This document shows, piece after piece, positions 1 through 5,524 of a DNA stretch of 11,982 nucleotides. The notes beneath the pieces were generated by a model, which was given only the letters and a program-made list of their open reading frames with translations, was not told where the DNA came from and ran no database searches. Location of the stretch: NCBI GenBank assembly GCA_035550075.1, contig DASZQG010000228.1:1-11982 (forward strand), read 5' to 3'. A program made the position numbers and the translations under genes. Source of the DNA: AWTP1-13 sp035550075. Its GTDB lineage: Bacteria; Pseudomonadota; Alphaproteobacteria; Rhizobiales; Hyphomicrobiaceae. Every line of letters begins with the position of its first letter. The first letter of the stretch is position 1.

Positions 1-241
1 AGTGCGCCGGCGAGATCTGCTTGTTGTTGTCCCACCAGACCGCCTTCTCGGTGCCCGCGTCGAGCACCGTGAACTTATCCTGTGCCGAGCGGCCGGTGTG
101 CGCGCCCGTTTCAACGGCCAGCGCGCCACTGGCGGCGACGCTGCCTTCGCTGCGTTGCACGGCGATCTCGAACAGCTCCGCATCGCCCGTGTTGTGACGG
201 GTCCTGGCCGAGCTGTTCAGCGGGAAAATTTCTTTCGTCAT
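1..241 (-). CDS. pckA: Phosphoenolpyruvate carboxykinase (ATP), N-terminal part
   Basis: Reading leftwards from an ATG at 241-239, the first 80 codons are open to the window edge, so only the N-terminal part is present. The enzyme converts oxaloacetate plus ATP to phosphoenolpyruvate, CO2 and ADP in the cytoplasm, the entry step of gluconeogenesis. Visible family marks are the GALAVETGAHTGRSAQDKF stretch at residues 39-57, with Arg51 at the place of the oxaloacetate-binding arginine of ATP-type PckA, and VWWDNNK at 68-74. The N-terminus looks roughly 10-20 residues shorter than usual rhizobial PckA, but no in-frame start lies in the 18 nt just upstream, and the ribosome site is weak. In many Rhizobiales pckA lies beside chvI, as it nearly does here. 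Identity is secure from the motifs; the length of the complete protein is unknown. Confidence 0.93.
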   Translation of the reverse strand, partial: MTKEIFPLNSSARTRHNTGDAELFEIAVQRSEGSVAASGALAVETGAHTGRSAQDKFTVLDAGTEKAVWWDNNKQISPAH

Positions 242-542
242 TTGCCAACCGCCACTTCGCACACCAACGCAGGACCGTGACAGGAACAACGCCGAACCCG
301 GCCGATGGCTGCATCGCCACAACCGGCGCCGACCGGAGCAAAAGAGATGCACCTTACAATTGCAGTTGGCATTGAACCAGCGAGTCCTTCTCGAAGAGAT
401 GCCGAAACGGTTATGGAATGACGGCCGCGCAGGAAACAGCGACGGCTGCATCATTTGTTAACACTGGCCCAATTGATTTGCCCTCCGCCTTTTTGCCGCG
501 CATTGAGCATTCCCATTCGGACAACTTGATGTCGCCTCGGCG
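242..542. other. Intergenic gap upstream of pckA
   Basis: About 300 bases lie between the start of pckA and the stop of the HugZ-like gene, both read leftwards. It should hold the pckA promoter and the 3' end of the upstream transcript. I found no convincing -35/-10 pair, no terminator hairpin with a T-tract, and no RNA gene. A lone GTTAAC half-site (about 459-464) and a GANTC site at 382-386 are present, but neither makes a full regulatory motif. The short open frames crossing this gap show no family resemblance. Confidence 0.6.
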
Positions 543-1310
543 TCAGGCGGTACCGGGCTGGCGCGCCACCTTGGACATGGCGACCAGCGCCATGCGTGCC
601 TCACCTGCGGTGCGGACGGGTTGCGCGAAATCAATCCGCAGCGCCTTGTTGCACTGCAGCAGATCGATGCCGTCAGGGTCGATGCCGGTCATGCGCCACG
701 CGCCGGGCGCCGCGCCGGCGAGCCGGGTTGCATAGAGCGCGATGGCGTCGGCATGGTCGCCGTTCATATGTGCGATGATGCCCTCCTCGGCCTCGACCAG
801 CGATTGCGCCCCGGCGAGATCGGTGAGAAACAACGACGGGGCGAGGTCGACGATGCGGCCGAAGCCGCCGATGTAGTGCGCGCCCGTGACGGTCAAGGTG
901 AAGGGGCGGAAATCGGGCAGCTCTCTGTAGACTTGCGCGGAGGGGTGCCGGGCGAGAAAGCGTCGCACCGCAGTGGGACTGTCTGCAGGCCGCGCTTCGC
1001 CCGTCAGCGTCACGCGATCTCCGCTCAATGGATCGTCGCTGTCGCCGGTGCCATCGAGCAAAAGCGCGGCGCGTGCATCCGCCTCCAGATTGCGCGTATG
1101 CAGGGCGAGCCCGGAAATAAACAGAATCGGGTCGCCGCGCGGCTCGGTTGCGATCAGCACCAGGGAGGCGTATGGGTGCCCGCGCGCGCGGTCGAGGGTC
1201 GCCAAGCTGCCCTTGAGAGCGGTGCGCAGCAAGCGCCGCACGGCGGCGGCCGGCGCAGAAATCGCGGGAGACGAGGGGGTTGGCGCGGGCGCCGGGTTGT
1301 CAACGGCCAT
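543..1310 (-). CDS. HugZ/DUF2470-type pyridoxamine-5'-phosphate-oxidase-like protein
   Basis: A 255-residue protein with an Ala/Pro-rich start (residues 1-22), a PNPOx-like split-barrel (about 23-165, with GSLATLD at 34-40 and HYIGGFGR at 145-152) and a C-terminal DUF2470 domain (about 172-250, with HMNGDHADA at 181-189 and the GIDPDGIDLL stretch). This arrangement is that of the HugZ family: some members bind and degrade heme, others bind flavin, and many are uncharacterised, so the substrate is left open. No signal peptide or membrane segment is seen; it is likely cytoplasmic. The ATG at 1310 is preferred because AGGGAA lies just upstream (1315-1320 on the plus strand). An in-frame TTG at 1340 would add ten residues but has no ribosome site and overlaps the direct repeat at 1334-1352. 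It is divergent from chvI and separates it from pckA. Confidence 0.85.
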   Translation of the reverse strand: MAVDNPAPAPTPSSPAISAPAAAVRRLLRTALKGSLATLDRARGHPYASLVLIATEPRGDPILFISGLALHTRNLEADARAALLLDGTGDSDDPLSGDRVTLTGEARPADSPTAVRRFLARHPSAQVYRELPDFRPFTLTVTGAHYIGGFGRIVDLAPSLFLTDLAGAQSLVEAEEGIIAHMNGDHADAIALYATRLAGAAPGAWRMTGIDPDGIDLLQCNKALRIDFAQPVRTAGEARMALVAMSKVARQPGTA

Positions 1311-1333
1311 TACGTTCCCTGTCTCGCGCGAAT

Positions 1334-1352
1334 GGGACAAAGTCGGGACAAA
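1334..1352. promoter_or_regulatory. Tandem direct repeat GGGACAAA with 11-bp period, candidate operator
   Basis: Two identical octamers GGGACAAA at 1334-1341 and 1345-1352 are separated by GTC, so they recur every 11 bp, one helical turn. OmpR/PhoB-family regulators typically bind such head-to-tail repeats as a tandem dimer. The site lies between the HugZ-like gene (start 1310) and chvI (start 1453), whose product belongs to that family, so autoregulation by ChvI is a reasonable inference. The repeat is seen directly; the binding protein is not. Confidence 0.5.
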
Positions 1353-1452
1353 CAGGTAACATTATGCTTCAACCCGACAGACGTGCCACAATTTCCGCAT
1401 GGGGCGGCCATAAAGCGCAACTCCACGATCCAGGACCCAAGGTGCTACGGTT

Positions 1453-2160
1453 ATGAAGGAAAAAAGCTCAATCGCGTTGGTCGACGACGAGCGCAATATT
1501 CTGGCTTCGCTGGGAATGGCGCTGGAGGCGGAAGGCTACCGGGTCCGCACCTACAGCGACGGCGCCTCCGCACTCGAGGCGCTGAGCGAAGAGCCGGCGG
1601 ATCTGGCAATCCTGGATATCAAGATGCCGCGCATGGACGGCATGGAATTGCTGCGCCGCCTGCGCCAGCAGACCGACATGCCGGTGATCTTCCTCACCTC
1701 CAAGGACGAGGAGATCGACGAGTTGTTCGGGCTCAAGATGGGCGCCGACGACTATATCTCCAAGCCGTTCTCGCAGCGGCTGGTGGTGGAACGCGTGAAG
1801 GCGGTGCTGCGCCGCTTCCAGCCCAAGGACGGCGCCAACGGGGCCGCGGAAACTGCGCGGGTGCTGGAGCGCGGCAAGCTCCGGCTCGACCCGGAGCGCC
1901 ATACCTGCCACTGGGACGGCCGGCCGGTCATGCTGACGGTCACCGAGTTCCTGATCCTGCAGGCCCTGGCGACCAGGCCCGGCGTGGTGAAGACACGCGA
2001 TGCGCTGATGGATGCCGCCTACGATGACCAGGTCTATGTCGACGACCGCACGATCGACAGTCACATCAAGCGGCTGCGCAAGAAATTCAAGCAGACCGAC
2101 GACGACTTCGACGTGATCGAGACCCTGTACGGCGTCGGGTACCGCTTCAAGGAGGTGTAA
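1453..2160 (+). CDS. chvI: Response regulator ChvI, OmpR/PhoB family
   Basis: A 235-residue response regulator. The receiver domain (about 6-118) has the acidic pair Asp11-Asp12, the phospho-accepting Asp55 (AILDIKMPRMDG), Thr82 (FLTSKDEEIDELFGLKMGAD) and Lys104 (SKPF). The C-terminal winged-helix DNA-binding domain (about 136-235) has LTVTEFLIL, DDRTIDSHIKRLRKK and the end GVGYRF. The wording of the receiver is that of ChvI (also called BvrR or ExoS-partner) of rhizobia, Agrobacterium and Brucella, which with ChvG controls envelope composition, exopolysaccharide, acid response and host interaction. The start ATG at 1453 follows AAGG at 1439-1442. The gene leads a rightward run and chvG starts 17 nt after its stop. 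A candidate operator lies about 100 nt upstream (1334-1352). Confidence 0.96.
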   Translation: MKEKSSIALVDDERNILASLGMALEAEGYRVRTYSDGASALEALSEEPADLAILDIKMPRMDGMELLRRLRQQTDMPVIFLTSKDEEIDELFGLKMGADDYISKPFSQRLVVERVKAVLRRFQPKDGANGAAETARVLERGKLRLDPERHTCHWDGRPVMLTVTEFLILQALATRPGVVKTRDALMDAAYDDQVYVDDRTIDSHIKRLRKKFKQTDDDFDVIETLYGVGYRFKEV

Positions 2161-2177
2161 GGCCTCGGGGAGAAGCG

Positions 2178-4154
2178 ATGGCTGTCGAGACCCAGCGCCC
2201 CCGGCCCGTCGCACGGGTTTCGGCGGCCCGCCTGAGGGACGCGGCGAAGGACCTGCTGGCCGGCCTCGGCGCGTGGGTGCGTAGCCTGGGCGATACCGCG
2301 CCCGCACGTTTCATGGGCCGCGCGCTGTCCCCGCTCGTCCGGCTTGCTCGCTGGATGCGGCTCTACGAGTTCATGACCTCGGGGCCGTTGATCCGCTTTG
2401 TCTCGAACAGCCTGCAGCGACGCATCATCTTCGCCAACCTGATCGGGTTGGCGATCCTGCTGGGTGGCATGTTCTACCTCAACCAGCGCCCGTCGTGGCT
2501 GATCGAGGAGAAGCGCGACCGTCTGCGCACGCAGGGGCAGATGATCGCGGCGGCGATCGCCGCCAACGCCTCGGTGGAGACCGACCGCATCCTGCTCGAC
2601 CCCGACCGCCTGCCCGAGATCGAGGGCGCACGCAGCCCGTTCCGCGACGACGCCTTTGCCGCGCTCCAGCTTTCGATCGCGCCGGAGCGGGTGACGCCGG
2701 TGCTGATGAAGATGGTGCAGACCGCCGACACCCGCGCTCGCGTGTATGGACAGGACGGTACGCTGATCGCCGACACTGCTGACCTGCTGGTGCGCGGGCA
2801 CGTCGGCCAGTCCTCGGAGGCGCCGGTGGTGCCGCTGGGGCGCACCAAGATCAAGAATGCCTGGACGCGCTTCCTGTCGTGGCTGCTGCGCGGCGAGCTT
2901 CCGGTCTACCGCGAAATCGGCGGCGCCAACGGCAAGGCCTATCCGGAAGTGCGCATGGCGCTGTCGGGCTCGACCACGCCGATGCTGCTCGTCAACGACA
3001 ACGGCGAGCAGATCGTGTCGGTGGCGGTGCCGATCCAATACCGGCGCGCAGTGCAGGGCGTGCTGCTGGTCTCCACGCGGCCCGGCGAGATCGACGAAAT
3101 CCTGACCGAGGAACGCAACACCATCTTCGGGGTGGCGCTGCTCGCGCTGACGGCGACGCTGCTGGCTTCGCTGCTGCTGGCGCGCACGATTGCCGGCCCC
3201 ATGCGGCGCCTGTCCGCGGCCGCCAAGGCCGTCAGCCGCAACATCAACGCCCGCCACGAGCTGCCGGCGCTCGCGCGCAGGGCCGACGAGGTCGGCCAGA
3301 TGGCGGCCGCCTTCCGCGAGATGACCGCCTCGCTCTATCGGCGCATCGAATCGAGTGAGCGCTTCGCCGGCGAAGTGGCGCACGAGCTCAAGAACCCGCT
3401 GACGGCCGCGCGCTCGACCGCCGAGGCGCTGGCCTACGCCAAGACGCCGGAAATGCAGCAGGAGCTGGTGCGTCAGATCCAGGAAGAGCTGAAGAGGCTC
3501 AACAAGCTCATCAACGACGTGTCCAACATGACCCGGCTCGATGCGCGCCTCGCCTTCGACGCGATGGAGCCGGTCGACATCGGGCAGGTTTTGCTCGGCG
3601 TCATGGACGTGTTCCGCGATCGCCTCTCGGCGACCTCGTGCCACCTCGTGCTCGATATCGCCGAGGAGCCGAGCCGGCCGGACGCCTATATCGTGTTCGG
3701 TCACGACGCGCGGCTGGCGCGGGTGTTCATCAACCTGCTCGACAACGCCATCTCCTTCTCGCCGGAGAACGCCACCGTCACCGTGCGCGGCCGCCGTGAC
3801 GGCAACGAGATCGAGATCACGGTCGATGACGAGGGGCCCGGCATCCCCGAGGCGCAGCTCGAGACAGTATTCGCACGCTTCTATTCCGATCGCCCGCAGA
3901 CCGATCACACGGTCGGCAAGAACTCGGGGCTGGGCTTGAGCATCTCGCGCGACATCGTCAACGCCTACGGCGGCCGCATCTGGGCGAGCAATCGCCGGGC
4001 CGGCAACGGCGCGGTGCCGAAAGACTTTGCCGAGCAAGACGCGCTGAGGAAGCGGCGCGAGCCCGGCGTCGTCGGCGCGCGCTTCACGCTGCGCCTGCCC
4101 GCTGCCGGCGGAGCGCCATCCAGGGGAGCGCACGCGCTTGGACGCAGGGTCTGA
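2178..4154 (+). CDS. chvG: Sensor histidine kinase ChvG
   Basis: A 658-residue membrane sensor kinase, cognate partner of ChvI. In order: a long basic cytoplasmic N-terminus (1-82), membrane segment 1 (about 83-101), a periplasmic sensor domain (about 102-313), membrane segment 2 (about 315-336), HAMP (about 337-390), the H-box FAGEVAHELKNPL with phospho-accepting His402, the N-box around Asn523 (NLLDNAISFS), the G1 box DDEGPGIP (550-557) and the G2 box GLGLSI (584-589). It lacks no catalytic motif. GGGGAG at 2167-2172 supports the ATG at 2178. The N-terminal extension makes it longer than the roughly 550-600 residues I expect of ChvG; Met46, Met60 or Met66 are less likely starts. ChvG homologues respond to acid and envelope stress, with ExoR as periplasmic inhibitor in rhizobia and Agrobacterium; ExoR is not in this window. 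Its last 17 nt overlap hprK. Confidence 0.95.
   Translation: MAVETQRPRPVARVSAARLRDAAKDLLAGLGAWVRSLGDTAPARFMGRALSPLVRLARWMRLYEFMTSGPLIRFVSNSLQRRIIFANLIGLAILLGGMFYLNQRPSWLIEEKRDRLRTQGQMIAAAIAANASVETDRILLDPDRLPEIEGARSPFRDDAFAALQLSIAPERVTPVLMKMVQTADTRARVYGQDGTLIADTADLLVRGHVGQSSEAPVVPLGRTKIKNAWTRFLSWLLRGELPVYREIGGANGKAYPEVRMALSGSTTPMLLVNDNGEQIVSVAVPIQYRRAVQGVLLVSTRPGEIDEILTEERNTIFGVALLALTATLLASLLLARTIAGPMRRLSAAAKAVSRNINARHELPALARRADEVGQMAAAFREMTASLYRRIESSERFAGEVAHELKNPLTAARSTAEALAYAKTPEMQQELVRQIQEELKRLNKLINDVSNMTRLDARLAFDAMEPVDIGQVLLGVMDVFRDRLSATSCHLVLDIAEEPSRPDAYIVFGHDARLARVFINLLDNAISFSPENATVTVRGRRDGNEIEITVDDEGPGIPEAQLETVFARFYSDRPQTDHTVGKNSGLGLSISRDIVNAYGGRIWASNRRAGNGAVPKDFAEQDALRKRREPGVVGARFTLRLPAAGGAPSRGAHALGRRV
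4122..4128 (+). promoter_or_regulatory. Ribosome binding site for hprK inside chvG
   Basis: AGGGGAG lies 9 nt before a TTG at 4138. No ATG or GTG occurs in frame near the expected N-terminus, so this site decides the hprK start. It lies within the last codons of chvG, which points to translational coupling. Confidence 0.6.
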
Positions 4155-4599
4155 GCTGCTGCATGGCACCTGTGTCGCACTCGGGCGGCGCGCAGCCTTG
4201 CTGCGCGGTCCTTCCGGTGCCGGCAAGTCCGACCTCGCCCTGCGCTTCCTGTACCTGCCGCGCCGCGGCGTGGCCGCGCCCAACTCACCGGCCCTCGTAG
4301 CCGACGACCAGGTGCGGCTGAGGCGCGAGGACAACCTCATCCTCGCCAGCGCACCCGCCGCGATCGCCGGCAAGCTGGAGGTACGCGGCATCGGCATTGT
4401 CGGCGTCAGGTCGGAACCGGAGGCCCAACTCGTGCTTGTTGTCGACCTGGTCGCCCCGTCCGAGGTGGAACGCCTGCCCGAACCGGGCAGGACCGTGCAG
4501 CTGCTGGGGCTGCACCTGCCGCTCGTGCGTCTTGCGCCATTTGAGTTATCCGCCCCGGTAAAACTGGCCCTGGCGGTGGCCGGCGCGGCCTGCGTCTAA
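4138..4599 (+). CDS. hprK: HPr kinase/phosphorylase, short alphaproteobacterial form
   Basis: A 153-residue protein holding only the kinase core of HprK: Walker A GPSGAGKSD (24-32), the acidic ADDQ stretch (55-58) and the family signature LEVRGIGIV (80-88). Firmicute HprK is about 310 residues with an extra N-terminal domain; the short form is usual in alphaproteobacteria. It phosphorylates a serine of HPr (here the ptsH product, Ser52 region), linking metabolic state to regulation. It starts with TTG, 17 nt inside the end of chvG, with a good ribosome site at 4122-4128, so it is probably translated with chvG. The co-location of hprK with chvG-chvI and the PTS genes is common in Rhizobiales. 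Identity is firm; the exact start is a reasoned choice. Confidence 0.92.
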   Translation: MDAGSELLHGTCVALGRRAALLRGPSGAGKSDLALRFLYLPRRGVAAPNSPALVADDQVRLRREDNLILASAPAAIAGKLEVRGIGIVGVRSEPEAQLVLVVDLVAPSEVERLPEPGRTVQLLGLHLPLVRLAPFELSAPVKLALAVAGAACV

Positions 4600-4657
4600 G
4601 GAAGGGCTGAGCTGCTTTGTCTTTCCGCTTGCGTCATGCAGGCGTGCTGACCATCAT

Positions 4658-4679
4658 GCGGCCCCTCGGGGATGGCCGC
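4658..4679 (+). other. Hairpin between hprK and the EIIA gene
   Basis: A perfect 6-bp stem GCGGCC/GGCCGC encloses a ten-base loop that can pair further (CC-TCGG-GG). It is followed by a C- and G-rich stretch, not by a T-tract, so it is not a classical terminator. In the 139-nt gap it could trim, stabilise or attenuate the mRNA. Structure is seen; the role is a guess. Confidence 0.3.
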
Positions 4680-4738
4680 TGCCCCCCGGGCGGGCCCCCC
4701 GCGATCGGCACGGACGTGAACAGGATGCTCGTTCGCAC

Positions 4739-5143
4739 ATGATTGGCGTCGTCATCGTTGCGCATGGCGGACTTGCGGAAGAATTTCGTGCCGCCGTAGA
4801 GCACGTGGTCGGCCCGCAGGAGCAGATGGAAGCGTTCTCCATCGGCCCCGAAGACGACATGGAGGTTCGGCGCGGCCAGCTTGTCGCCGCCATCCGCCGC
4901 GTCGACCGGGGCCAGGGCGTCGCCGTGCTCACTGACATGTTCGGCGGCACGCCGTCCAACCTTGCCATCTCGGTGATGAGCGAGACAGGCGCGGAAGTGC
5001 TCGCCGGTGTCAACCTGCCCATGCTGATCAAGCTTGCCAGCGTGCGCGGCGAGGCCACGCTGCAGAACGCGGTGACGGCTGCGCGCGAAGCCGGGCGCAA
5101 GTACATCAGCATCGCCAGCCAGCTCCTGGCCGGCGAACCCTAG
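4739..5143 (+). CDS. PTS EIIA component, mannose/fructose family
   Basis: A 134-residue single-domain EIIA of the mannose family. The phospho-accepting His9 lies in VVIVAHGGLAEEF, and the conserved LTDMFGGTPSN motif is at about 64-74, followed by GVNLPMLIKL. No EIIB, EIIC or EIID partner is present in the window, so it is likely a regulatory phospho-carrier receiving phosphate from HPr rather than part of a sugar uptake system. Rhizobiales annotation often calls it manX or ptsM. The ATG at 4739 is preferred; the nearest purine-rich stretch (ACAGGA, ending at 4725) is rather far away, so translation may be modest. It lies 139 nt after hprK and 21 nt before ptsH, probably in the same transcript. 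Confidence 0.92.
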   Translation: MIGVVIVAHGGLAEEFRAAVEHVVGPQEQMEAFSIGPEDDMEVRRGQLVAAIRRVDRGQGVAVLTDMFGGTPSNLAISVMSETGAEVLAGVNLPMLIKLASVRGEATLQNAVTAAREAGRKYISIASQLLAGEP

Positions 5144-5164
5144 GGGCGCGGGACACGGCATCGC

Positions 5165-5452
5165 GTGACGCAGGAAAATAACCGACCCAGGGCCGTCGTC
5201 ACCATTTGCAACCGCAAGGGCCTGCACGCGCGCGCGTCGGCGAAATTCGTACGCTGCGCGGAAAGCTTCGACGCCACCGTGCGCGTTACGCGCGATGACC
5301 ACACCGTCGACGGCACCTCGATCATGAGCCTGATCTCGCTGGCGGCCGGCCCCGGCGCCATCCTGGTGCTGGAGGCGGAAGGGGCGGAAGGGCCCGAGGC
5401 GATCGAGGCGCTGGTGGCGCTCGTGGAATCGGGGTTTGGCGAGGAAGGCTAG
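5165..5452 (+). CDS. ptsH: Phosphocarrier protein HPr
   Basis: A 95-residue HPr. The histidine phosphorylated by enzyme I is His21 in NRKGLHARAS, and the region TSIMSLISLAAGPG (51-64) matches the regulatory serine site, with Ser52 at the place of Ser46 of Gram-positive HPr, the substrate of HprK. The N-terminus is about six residues longer than the minimal form. It starts with GTG at 5165, with GGGAC at 5151-5155 as a modest ribosome site; no ATG is available nearby. Being next to hprK and an EIIA gene it forms a regulatory phosphotransferase branch; enzyme I must be encoded elsewhere. It is the last gene of the rightward run, which stops at the palindrome 23 nt further on. Confidence 0.94.
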   Translation: MTQENNRPRAVVTICNRKGLHARASAKFVRCAESFDATVRVTRDDHTVDGTSIMSLISLAAGPGAILVLEAEGAEGPEAIEALVALVESGFGEEG

Positions 5453-5473
5453 TTGCGCACCCGCCCAAAAAAG

Positions 5474-5503
5474 AAGAGAGCGCCGTCCGGACGGCGCTCT
5501 CTT
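5474..5503. terminator. Bidirectional intrinsic terminator between ptsH and the TadG-like gene
   Basis: A perfect inverted repeat (AGAGAGCGCCGTCC followed at once by its complement, 5475-5502, plus an outer A-T pair) forms a 13- to 15-bp stem. On the plus strand TTTCCCC follows it. On the minus strand TTCTTTTTT follows, a good U-tract. It sits between the stops of two convergent genes, so it can end both transcripts, better for the leftward one. Confidence 0.88.
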
Positions 5504-5524
5504 TCCCCGCGTGCGGCCTCCCCC

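Noticed and set aside
455..475. CtrA box suggested by GTTAAC upstream of pckA
   Set aside because: Only a half-site; no second TTAA at the N7 spacing on either strand.
621..2027. A 468-codon plus-strand frame across the HugZ-like gene and chvI
   Set aside because: It crosses an intergenic gap and overlaps two genes with clear protein motifs in other frames; the translation resembles no family.
2061..4397. A 778-codon open frame on the minus strand opposite chvG and hprK
   Set aside because: It is antisense to two clearly recognisable genes, has low-complexity Arg/His/Gln-rich composition and no family resemblance. Long antisense frames are expected in GC-rich DNA.
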